DNA of 5,299 bases from Gammaproteobacteria bacterium (GTDB taxonomy: Bacteria > Pseudomonadota > Gammaproteobacteria > BMS3Bbin11), in contig DAOVWW010000129.1 in NCBI GenBank assembly GCA_030636465.1, positions 1 through 5,299 on the forward strand, read 5' to 3'. Below, in pieces: positions 1 to 5,299 of the stretch. The notes beneath the pieces were generated by a model, which saw only the letters and a program-made list of their open reading frames with translations, was not told the DNA's origin and made no database searches. Numbering within the stretch: the first letter of the stretch is position 1; each line of letters begins with the position of its first letter. Position numbers and translations under genes: made by a program.

Positions 1-66
1 GATTGCCCAGGCGGCGACCGCGAATACGGCAAGTGTTATCAGAATGATCAGTGCAAAAATATCCAT
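1..66 (-). CDS. N-terminus of a membrane protein (partial, runs off the left edge)
   Basis: The minus strand reads ATG at 66 and stays open for 22 codons to the window edge: MDIFALIILITLAVFAVAAWAI. Almost every residue is hydrophobic, so this is a transmembrane helix starting at the N-terminus, with no positive n-region and no signal-peptidase site visible. The start is well supported: a perfect AAGGAGG lies 7 bases upstream. It follows the sulfatase stop by 39 bases with no terminator between, so it is probably translated from the same mRNA. The family cannot be fixed from 22 residues. A small inner-membrane protein of the DUF3302 (YiaW/YibI-like) kind is one guess from the look of the N-terminus, but a transporter subunit or other anchored protein fits equally well. 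The existence of the gene is fairly sure, its function is not. Confidence 0.7.
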   Translation of the reverse strand, partial: MDIFALIILITLAVFAVAAWAI

Positions 67-73
67 CTGGCAA

Positions 74-80
74 CCTCCTT
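74..80 (-). promoter_or_regulatory. Strong ribosome binding site for the membrane protein
   Basis: On the minus strand this reads AAGGAGG, a full match to the anti-Shine-Dalgarno consensus, 7 bases before the ATG at 66. It is clearly stronger than the sites in front of the sulfatase and the MBL gene, suggesting efficient independent translation initiation of the downstream gene. Confidence 0.85.
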
Positions 81-105
81 AGGCGAGTCCTCTACAGTCT
101 TGCTG

Positions 106-1848
106 CTAGAGAGTTGGCGTTTTCATCATGAACAGAAATTCCTGCACCGCAGCTTTAGATTCGGGCCTCAGGTTTTCAATGCCTTCATAAGGCATGCCAG
201 TGGCGGGGCCTTCATCAGGATAGGCGACCTTGCGTTTCAGGTGTCGGTTAATCATGCGCACAAACTTGGCACCTCCCCAGGCGCCGATCTCTGTAGAAAC
301 CGGATATCTCTCCTGAGGGTCTCGAAACAGGTCGTAGAAGTTAGCGAGAATGGCATTTTCGAGGTTGCCGCCTGGAATCTCCAGCTTGTACTGCTCTTTA
401 ACAACGGCTTCCAGTTTGTTGATGTTGTAGAGGAACACGTAATCGCGGCGACCGTGAGTATCACCCTTTAGCAACAGCGAGGTCTGGTCGATACCGTCGA
501 TGATCCGGTCTCTTGGTATTTCATCGGTGGCTCCGCCCAGACGGGCGATAGTCGTAAACAGGTCTGTCACGTGGATAATATCACCAGCCACTTCATCTGC
601 CTCGATCATGTCCGACCAGCGCACGAATGCATCGACGCGTACTCCGCCTTCGGTAGTGGAACCCTTGCCACCGCGGTAGATCATCGGCGTATAGCCGGAC
701 TGGGGGGAATACTTGGTAAAGTGACCATTGTCGCCCATGAGAATCACCACGGTATTGTCGGCCACACCTAGCTTGTCCATTTCGTCCATCAGCTCACCGA
801 CCCACTGATCCACAAGCTTCATTTTTTCAACGTAGGTACCACCGTTGGGTGTGGTGTACTTGTCATAGGCGGTACGCGGTCCGGTCAATGGATACAGAGG
901 CCAGTACTGCAGGAAGAAAGGTTTATCCTGTTTGGCAAGCTTGCGCAGCTGCTCCATGGTCTGGTCCTGGTAACGCTGATTCATCGCCGCGTACTTGGCT
1001 TCGGTCCAGCGCTCACCTGGCTTCATATGTACCTCGCGCACAGGTTTGTTGCGGTATCCTTCCACGCCCGTCACCATACTTGATGCATCAGTACGCAACC
1101 AGCTGTCCAGTGTATAGCGGTCATTGTAATTGTTGGCACCAATGCCAATACTGACTTCTTCATCTGCTGCATCGTCATTGAAGATGGTCAACTGGCCCTG
1201 TTGGTGTATCGGGAAGGCCGCAAAGTCAAAGCCCTGATAATTTGGCCATGCCTCCTGAATATCGCCCATGTGCCATTTGCCGATATGCACGGTGTTGTAC
1301 CCCACCTCTGAGAGTATTTCGGCCAATGTAACTTCCTTGCCAGCAAGACCAAAACCAGAGATGTCGACCGCAGTATTGCCCATGCCAAAGCGATAGGGCT
1401 GCCGACCGGTTATGAAAGCAACACGGGTCGGGGTACAGGAAGGCTCCGTGTACATGCGAGAAAGCCGTGTACCCTGGCGGGCGATCTTATTGATCGATGG
1501 CGTCTCGTAGCCACGGATATAGTTAAGCGTTTTGCTGCCTAAATCACCAAAGCCGATATCATCGATAAGGATATAAAATATATTCGGTGGCTTGCCGCCA
1601 TTCTTTTTACGGAAGGCGGCCAGCTTCTGGTCGATGCTCTTGTCTTCGATTTCCCAGGCCTTGGCATTTTGCTTCTGAAGGATGTAATACTCGGCATCAT
1701 GAATAATTTCATTACCAGTCCCGACTATTTTAGCGACCACTGCTGGCTTTGCTGCAGCTGCCTGTGACTTATTATCTGCTGACTTATCTGCTGCGTCGCA
1801 GGCTGCTGTGAGGAGCAAGGTAGTAAATAATAGACCGAACTTTTTCAT
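106..1848 (-). CDS. Lipoprotein arylsulfatase (type I, formylglycine-dependent)
   Basis: This 580-residue enzyme should hydrolyse sulfate esters outside the cytoplasm. Residues 1-17 form a lipoprotein signal (KK, Leu-rich core, LTAAC with Cys17). Asp18 at +2 would, by the E. coli Lol rule, keep it in the inner membrane facing the periplasm. An Ala/Lys-rich linker follows to about residue 85. The alkaline-phosphatase-like sulfatase domain shows Asp96-Asp97 (IDDIGFGDLG), the modification motif Cys138-Thr-Pro-Thr-Arg142 followed by VAFITGR, Lys191 and His193 (HIGKWHMG), Asp373-Asn374 (MGDNG) and Lys395 (RGGKGSTTEGGVR). Cys138 must be converted to formylglycine by FGE or an anaerobic maturase, neither of which is in the window. 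The usual His after PFFL is absent: PFFLQYWPLYPLTGPR occupies that place. Length is normal for the family. The ATG at 1848 has AAGGGG upstream. Substrate is unknown; it is probably cotranscribed with the membrane gene downstream, perhaps also with the barrel upstream. Confidence 0.93.
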   Translation of the reverse strand: MKKFGLLFTTLLLTAACDAADKSADNKSQAAAAKPAVVAKIVGTGNEIIHDAEYYILQKQNAKAWEIEDKSIDQKLAAFRKKNGGKPPNIFYILIDDIGFGDLGSKTLNYIRGYETPSINKIARQGTRLSRMYTEPSCTPTRVAFITGRQPYRFGMGNTAVDISGFGLAGKEVTLAEILSEVGYNTVHIGKWHMGDIQEAWPNYQGFDFAAFPIHQQGQLTIFNDDAADEEVSIGIGANNYNDRYTLDSWLRTDASSMVTGVEGYRNKPVREVHMKPGERWTEAKYAAMNQRYQDQTMEQLRKLAKQDKPFFLQYWPLYPLTGPRTAYDKYTTPNGGTYVEKMKLVDQWVGELMDEMDKLGVADNTVVILMGDNGHFTKYSPQSGYTPMIYRGGKGSTTEGGVRVDAFVRWSDMIEADEVAGDIIHVTDLFTTIARLGGATDEIPRDRIIDGIDQTSLLLKGDTHGRRDYVFLYNINKLEAVVKEQYKLEIPGGNLENAILANFYDLFRDPQERYPVSTEIGAWGGAKFVRMINRHLKRKVAYPDEGPATGMPYEGIENLRPESKAAVQEFLFMMKTPTL

Positions 1849-1871
1849 GAGGTTATCCCCTTTGATTTCCT

Positions 1872-1981
1872 GTCATTGCACCCTACGGGCATTTCCTACG
1901 GTCACGAGCTTCGTAGCGCGGCAATCTTGTCATTTAAGCTTTACTGCGAGATTGCTTCGTCACGATGTTCCTCGCAATGAC
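1872..1981. repeat. Palindromic intergenic repeat, copy 1 (REP/MITE-like)
   Basis: About 110 bases bounded by GTCATTGC at the left and GCAATGAC at the right, with a second inner inverted pair, GCAATCT (1921-1927) and AGATTGC (1949-1955). The right-hand 31 bases (1951-1981) match 2831-2861 of the second copy with two differences, and AGCGCGGCAATCT (1915-1927) is identical to 2792-2804. The left arm is longer than in copy 2 and carries CCTACGG twice (1882-1888, 1895-1901), which looks like an insertion or a degenerate arm. It fills most of the gap between the barrel stop and the sulfatase start, so in the minus-strand mRNA it would fold into a long hairpin. No flanking target duplication is evident. 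Confidence 0.8.
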
Positions 1982-1991
1982 AAAAAAGGCG

Positions 1992-2693
1992 TTACCAGCT
2001 AATCCCCAATCCAATACCCAGACCACTCTGTGCAACATCCCATTTAAACTTATCACTTTCGTAATCTGTAGCCAGGTAACGGTAGGCAATCAACATCGAC
2101 CAGGTTTTGTTAAAGCGGTAGCCACCACCTATACTGCCCTGCCAGGTGGAATCAGAATCGCCTGCTCCAATATCAGCACGTAATTTCATCGTCCATTTAT
2201 CCGTATTTACCGGCTGCCAGGTTAATCCGATAAACCCATCTATCCAGCTGTCACCACCATTCAGACTGCCAATCGGCGAATTCAAATCCTCATCAACTTT
2301 TTGATAACGCCCACCACCGATAACATCGAACTGATCAGTCAGACTATAGCTTAGCCCTGCCTCAACTATTTTCTGGTCAACAGCTACATCAATACCACTC
2401 CTCAAACCCAGCTCATCTGCTTTTAATTTGACGAACATGCCATCGATAAAGTATCCCCAGGCATCCGATTTTGCGGTGAAATTTGCAGCAAAACCAGCGT
2501 CCAGATGGGATACCAGGTCACTGAATTCCGCAGTAAAATCAATTTCCTGTCCTGCTACAGCTGTAGTGCCATCCATGTCAGATGCCCATAGATAGGGTGT
2601 GAGCTGGTATTTCCATTCAGCCTGTGAAACGGCCGAAAAACTGGCCAATGAAATACCCAGTACGGCTAAAGTAATTTTTCTTGTTGAAGTCAT
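1992..2693 (-). CDS. Small outer-membrane beta-barrel protein
   Basis: The product is about 233 residues with a clear Sec signal peptide (TSTRK, then a hydrophobic core, cleavage after SAVSQA before EWKYQL). The mature part of about 208 residues alternates hydrophobic and polar residues in strand-like stretches such as WKYQLTPYLWAS, AWGYFIDGMFVKL, IVEAGLSYSL, FDVIGGGRYQKV, WIDGFIGLTWQP, WTMKLRADIG, GSIGGGYRF and SMLIAYRYL. It ends in GLGIGLGISW, the aromatic C-terminus recognised by the BAM machinery. Size and strand count suggest an 8- to 10-stranded barrel of the OmpW/OmpA-domain size class, with no periplasmic domain. I do not recognise a named family. ATG codons exist at 2702 and 2693; I chose 2693 because AAGGA sits 8 bases before it but touches the 2702 ATG. 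Lying just before the sulfatase, it may admit its substrate or organise the envelope; that is inference. Confidence 0.85.
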   Translation of the reverse strand: MTSTRKITLAVLGISLASFSAVSQAEWKYQLTPYLWASDMDGTTAVAGQEIDFTAEFSDLVSHLDAGFAANFTAKSDAWGYFIDGMFVKLKADELGLRSGIDVAVDQKIVEAGLSYSLTDQFDVIGGGRYQKVDEDLNSPIGSLNGGDSWIDGFIGLTWQPVNTDKWTMKLRADIGAGDSDSTWQGSIGGGYRFNKTWSMLIAYRYLATDYESDKFKWDVAQSGLGIGLGISW

Positions 2694-2701
2694 TTTATTC
2701 A

Positions 2702-2706
2702 TCCTT
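2702..2706 (-). promoter_or_regulatory. Ribosome binding site deciding the barrel start
   Basis: The minus strand reads AAGGATGAATAAAATG. AAGGA is 8 bases before the ATG at 2693 but overlaps the ATG at 2702, so the inner ATG is the better start. Using the outer one would only add Met-Asn-Lys before the signal peptide. Confidence 0.6.
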
Positions 2707-2741
2707 TTTAAGTTCTCTGTTCACTCTATCACTCTGCGGTG

Positions 2742-2770
2742 AATATACAAGAGCACCGATATACATTGAG
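2742..2770 (-). promoter_or_regulatory. Candidate promoter for the barrel-sulfatase unit
   Basis: On the minus strand a good -10 match TATATT (2742-2747) lies 17 bases downstream of a poor -35 candidate, CTCAAT (2765-2770). A separate promoter is expected because a strong terminator closes the MBL gene upstream. The weak -35 suggests an activator or a misplaced call. Just downstream, the octamer TCACTCT(A/G) is repeated in tandem at about 2721-2736 on the plus strand, which could be an operator or chance. Confidence 0.25.
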
Positions 2771-2776
2771 AGAACC

Positions 2777-2862
2777 CGTCATTGCGAGCAAAGCGCGGCA
2801 ATCTCTTTGTTTAGAAGCAGTCATTTGGATATTGCTTCGTCACTATATTCCTCGCAATGACG
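2777..2862. repeat. Palindromic intergenic repeat, copy 2 (REP/MITE-like)
   Basis: An 86-base element with perfect 12-base terminal inverted repeats, CGTCATTGCGAG (2777-2788) and CTCGCAATGACG (2851-2862), and an inner pair GCAAT (2798-2802) / ATTGC (2831-2835). It has no coding capacity. It is the more intact copy and lies in the same orientation as the copy at 1872-1981. Similar GTCATTGCGAG-ended palindromes are known as dispersed intergenic repeats in many bacterial genomes. It sits between the MBL terminator and the presumed barrel promoter. Confidence 0.85.
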
Positions 2863-2896
2863 AGTTTGTAGAGGCCCTTCAATTAATGTGTGCTAC

Positions 2897-2931
2897 AAAA
2901 AAAGCAGCGGAGAATATTCCCCGCTGCTTTT
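2897..2931 (-). terminator. Intrinsic terminator after the MBL hydrolase gene (possibly bidirectional)
   Basis: AAAGCAGCGG (2901-2910) and CCGCTGCTTT (2921-2930) form a perfect 10-base-pair, GC-rich stem around a 10-base loop that includes the palindrome GAATATTC. On the minus strand the stem is followed by seven U residues, about 26 bases after the MBL stop codon. The other side has four T residues, so weak termination in the plus direction is possible. It separates the MBL gene from the barrel-sulfatase unit. Confidence 0.9.
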
Positions 2932-2956
2932 AATTGGTAGAACACTTACTTCGAAG

Positions 2957-4396
2957 CTATTTCTTGTTTTGCTCCTCAAGAACCTTCATGTTCTTCTGCT
3001 TGTGCCTCCAGGCACCGCCCATACTGTCCTTCAGGTTCTCTGGTAGCATTTCCATGGGTACAACCAGGTCACTTTTCACTGGCCAGTCTTCTAACAGGTG
3101 CGGTAGATAACCCTTGGGATAATAAAGTTTAGGATCAATCTGCTGCTCACGTACAAACGGTTCCTGAATCTTTTCACGGGTGGTTGGGGGTAGTGGCACA
3201 ACCAGCTGGCCATTAGTGAAATCAAACTGCGGTGCACGACTGTTGGGGAATTCTGGAAGTATACCTTCGCGTACCCAAATCTGGTCTTTGGTCATGTTCA
3301 CGACAATTCCGTCAGGTGCGCCAAAGTGAAACGGACCTTTCCAGTGCTCACGAACCTCTGCCACGGTTTCTTCAGCAACATAAGGGTCATAGGACATATG
3401 GGTGGTCATAAACATTCTTGGTTTGATCTGGTTAGCCAGGTAACCTGATGCATAAGCTGGGGTATGATGTGTATCAATAGTATAACGCGCCAGAAATGGG
3501 GGTACACCCTGCACACCTGAATTGATTTCTACTACTTCCTGCTGCAATTCAGTGACATAAAGATCACAACCCTTGGCATATTTTACATCGAGCTTGCTTG
3601 GACGACCATCACCGGTCCAGACAAAACACATGCCATTCCAGTCCAGGCGGTAACCGGATGCACCGTCTTTTGCATGTGAACGTTGCCAATGTATAACTTT
3701 AACACCGTTCTTTTCATAGACGATGCCGCCATTGTCACGAAAATCGAACTCATTAACCTGTATGTCATGGCCTTTACCTACCGGAAAAACACCGAAAGCA
3801 TCACGATGCCAGCCCAGCATCATCTTCATGCCTTCGACCATGGTTTTTGTACCATACTCTGGCGTACGACCAGATGGCCCGTGCACCGTAACCGGTTCAT
3901 GCCATCCACCGGCCCAGGTGGCAAACATCCATAAATAAGGCAATGAGCCAAAGTGATCAACATGCAGATGGGTAATAAATACATGCTTGAGCTGATTCAT
4001 TGCCACTCGCGCAGCAACGTAATTGGCGATCGAACCTTCACCCAGGTCAAACACGAAATTATCACCATTGCCCAGTTCGACATAGATAGATGTGTTCATC
4101 TGCCCGGGACGAATCATAGGCGAAGTGCCCATAAAGGTGACTCGCATCTCATCTGGCTGTACTTCTTCTGTACCAGGGAACCAGTTGGCTGCACTCTCCA
4201 GCCAGGGCATCGGTTCTACACCTTCAAACATCAGCCCCTCTTTCCATCTCCCAGAAGGCACACCGCCGGTAAGTGCTGCTTTAACGTCAGCTTCTGATGA
4301 GGGTTCCTGTACAGGTGGCGGTGTTGCATATGAACTGCTTAGCATCAGCAGGCAGCTCAATGTAAATAAAGATAATCTAACGATCCTGTGTTTCAT
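2957..4396 (-). CDS. Secreted metallo-beta-lactamase-fold hydrolase (AtsA/RNase Z-like superfamily)
   Basis: A 479-residue protein with a Sec signal peptide (MKHRIVRLSL, hydrophobic core, cleavage after SSSYA at 24), so it should act in the periplasm or outside. The MBL core carries a full two-metal set: His143, His145, Asp147 and His148 in THLHVDHFGSLPYL, His241 in RSHAKD, Asp263 in WTGDGRPS and His333 in TTHMSYD. The order and the TGDG and TTH motifs fit the RNase Z/arylsulfatase AtsA branch rather than classical beta-lactamases. A C-terminal extension from about residue 350 to 479 is not part of the core fold. The sequence also resembles proteins database annotation tends to name GntH-type (guanitoxin biosynthesis) MBL hydrolases; I see no partner genes for that pathway. 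The start at 4396 has GGAG 6 bases upstream. The gene is monocistronic by its terminator and is divergent from an AraC-type regulator, its likely controller. Substrate unknown; a sulfate or other ester is a guess. Confidence 0.88.
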   Translation of the reverse strand: MKHRIVRLSLFTLSCLLMLSSSYATPPPVQEPSSEADVKAALTGGVPSGRWKEGLMFEGVEPMPWLESAANWFPGTEEVQPDEMRVTFMGTSPMIRPGQMNTSIYVELGNGDNFVFDLGEGSIANYVAARVAMNQLKHVFITHLHVDHFGSLPYLWMFATWAGGWHEPVTVHGPSGRTPEYGTKTMVEGMKMMLGWHRDAFGVFPVGKGHDIQVNEFDFRDNGGIVYEKNGVKVIHWQRSHAKDGASGYRLDWNGMCFVWTGDGRPSKLDVKYAKGCDLYVTELQQEVVEINSGVQGVPPFLARYTIDTHHTPAYASGYLANQIKPRMFMTTHMSYDPYVAEETVAEVREHWKGPFHFGAPDGIVVNMTKDQIWVREGILPEFPNSRAPQFDFTNGQLVVPLPPTTREKIQEPFVREQQIDPKLYYPKGYLPHLLEDWPVKSDLVVPMEMLPENLKDSMGGAWRHKQKNMKVLEEQNKK

Positions 4397-4521
4397 TTAA
4401 TGCTCCATTTTTTTATATTGTGATACGTTTCTTGTGAGGTATAGTGACAAATATGATAATAATAGCTTACCATTACACTAGGTTTTAGCCCTATCAATTT
4501 TCCGCAAATTGGCTTGTTAAA
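4397..4521. promoter_or_regulatory. Divergent control region between the MBL gene and the AraC-type regulator
   Basis: These 125 AT-rich bases lie between two divergent starts and must hold both promoters. Three TxGTGA boxes occur on the plus strand: TTGTGA at 4418-4423, TTGTGA at 4432-4437 and TAGTGA at 4442-4447, each starting 10 or 14 bases after the one before. Direct repeats near a promoter are typical of AraC-family half-sites, so they are candidate binding sites. For the minus-strand MBL gene I found no convincing -35/-10 pair, which would fit activator dependence. Confidence 0.5.
4432..4460 (+). promoter_or_regulatory. Candidate sigma-70 promoter of the AraC-type regulator
   Basis: TTGTGA (4432-4437) and GATAAT (4455-4460) are separated by 17 bases, with four and five of six consensus matches respectively. 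The ATG is 62 bases further. The -35 coincides with one of the TxGTGA boxes, so a protein bound there could repress the promoter. Confidence 0.4.
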
Positions 4522-5299
4522 ATGCAGATTGTCCTCGATACACATTTCAATTCCCTGGAACAGTTCATTGCTGAGGTGCAGCACTGGGACCTCGACTTCC
4601 GACTCCTCGGTACCGGGGGGTTCCAGGGACAGGTCAAACAGCTTATTTCCCCGGATATGTTAATAGGCTATGCCCGCTTCCACCGTGCTCTGGATCAGGC
4701 TGGTGCTACGCCTGCTGGATTCCGTACTTTTGTTATCCCCGGGAAAAATTGCCATGGCTTCTGGTGGCGCGGACACTCAATTAGTACTAACGACCTGCTG
4801 ATATTCCCCAGTAGCAATGAGCTTCATAGCAGCTCAGATTCTGACTTCGAGGTCTTTACTATTTCCATACGAGAGACTTATCTGGAACAACTTGCTGATG
4901 AACTTGGTGTAGTTGGAGTGCTTGAAAACAGGCATGAGGTGATCAGTCTGGAACCCATCATTTCGAATGAGTTACGAGCCCTGGCTGAAACCATTGTAAA
5001 ATCTGATGGTGGTTTATCGACAATTGAAGCCTCTCGATTACTGGCTGAGAAGCTGGCACTCAACACGGCTAGCAAAGTAGCCATTAAGACGCCTAATTTA
5101 CGCAAACGGGATTTAGCTATCAATCGAATTATCGAATACGTCCGTCATACACCTGATACCACATCTGAGCTGGCTAAATTATGTCGAATTGCGCGGGTAA
5201 GCGAACGAACCTTGCAATATGCTTTCAAGGAACGTTATGGCATTGCACCCAATACCTTTGTTAAACGCTGGAATCTGAACTTGGTTCGACAGGACTTGC
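4522..5299 (+). CDS. AraC-family transcriptional regulator (3' end cut by the window)
   Basis: The open frame continues from ATG 4522 to the window end, giving 259 residues without a stop. Residues 1 to about 190 are a ligand- or partner-binding domain (for example PAGFRTFVIPGK and STNDLLIFPSSNELHS, which resembles the N-terminal half of EutR-like AraC proteins). From about 195 the AraC DNA-binding domain begins: INRIIEYVRHTPD, a first helix-turn-helix around ELAKLCRIARVSERTLQYAFKE (216-237) and the family signature core YGIAPNTFVKRWNLNLVR (239-256). The second helix-turn-helix and the C-terminus should lie just beyond the window, for a total near 300 residues. The frame is open back to a TAG at 4486-4488 but has no other ATG or GTG start; no clear Shine-Dalgarno precedes 4522, suggesting weak translation. 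Divergence from the MBL gene makes it the likely regulator of that gene; the effector is unknown. Confidence 0.9.
   Translation, partial: MQIVLDTHFNSLEQFIAEVQHWDLDFRLLGTGGFQGQVKQLISPDMLIGYARFHRALDQAGATPAGFRTFVIPGKNCHGFWWRGHSISTNDLLIFPSSNELHSSSDSDFEVFTISIRETYLEQLADELGVVGVLENRHEVISLEPIISNELRALAETIVKSDGGLSTIEASRLLAEKLALNTASKVAIKTPNLRKRDLAINRIIEYVRHTPDTTSELAKLCRIARVSERTLQYAFKERYGIAPNTFVKRWNLNLVRQDL

Noticed and set aside
1872..1981. Possibility that copy 1 is an intrinsic terminator for the barrel gene
   Set aside because: The palindrome is long and imperfect and has no U-tract after it on the minus strand; the T-run at its start precedes the hairpin instead. It fits a dispersed repeat better.
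1808..2183. Two overlapping plus-strand frames across copy 1 of the repeat and the end of the barrel gene
   Set aside because: They read through the palindromic repeat and antisense to the barrel; the translations have low-complexity, repeat-derived sequence and no supporting start site.
2721..2736. Tandem octamer TCACTCTA/TCACTCTG upstream of the barrel
   Set aside because: Only two units and too short to separate from chance; noted with the candidate promoter but not called as a repeat of its own.
2739..2933. Plus-strand frame of 64 codons through copy 2 of the repeat and the terminator
   Set aside because: It is composed of the repeat and terminator sequence; the peptide containing VIASKARQS is a known type of translation artefact of such repeats.
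2957..4396. Naming the MBL enzyme as a guanitoxin-pathway GntH or as a beta-lactamase
   Set aside because: No other guanitoxin genes are visible, and the TGDG/TTH motif pattern and length do not fit class B beta-lactamases; a general MBL-hydrolase name is all the sequence supports.
3683..4400. Several plus-strand open frames of 71 to 114 codons antisense to the MBL gene
   Set aside because: They are shadows of the MBL coding frame, whose signal peptide and complete metal-binding motifs make it the real gene.
4393..4584. Minus-strand open frame of 63 codons over the divergent promoter region
   Set aside because: It overlaps the start of the MBL gene and the first 20 codons of the regulator, has no recognisable protein character, and runs through the AT-rich control region; it is a chance frame.

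Overview
The window looks like a chromosomal segment of a Gram-negative bacterium, most likely a marine or aquatic gammaproteobacterium. Supporting this are an outer-membrane beta-barrel with a C-terminal Trp, an acylated periplasmic sulfatase with an Asp at +2, an AraC-type regulator, and intergenic palindromic repeats with GTCATTGCGAG ends. The taxonomic placement is inference.

Layout: four genes run on the minus strand and one divergently on the plus strand. From right to left along the minus strand: a secreted metallo-beta-lactamase (MBL) fold hydrolase (2957-4396) closed by a strong intrinsic terminator (2897-2931); a small outer-membrane beta-barrel protein (1992-2693); a lipoprotein formylglycine-type sulfatase (106-1848); and the first 22 codons of a small or membrane-anchored protein (1-66) 39 bases after the sulfatase, with a perfect Shine-Dalgarno. 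An AraC-family regulator (4522-5299, cut by the window end) is divergent from the MBL gene across a 125-base control region.

Two related imperfect palindromes (1872-1981 and 2777-2862), in the same orientation, bracket the beta-barrel gene; one lies in the gap before the sulfatase start.

Working model (inference): the AraC-type protein controls the divergent MBL hydrolase. Barrel, sulfatase and membrane protein form a second transcription unit that brings in and desulfates a sulfated compound outside the cytoplasm. Both enzymes are extracytoplasmic hydrolases, and one branch of the MBL fold (AtsA type) also contains sulfatases, so the locus may hold two unrelated sulfate-ester hydrolases. 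I see no phage, CRISPR, rRNA or tRNA features, and no clearly new system; the repeat pair and the altered sulfatase active site are the most unusual items.
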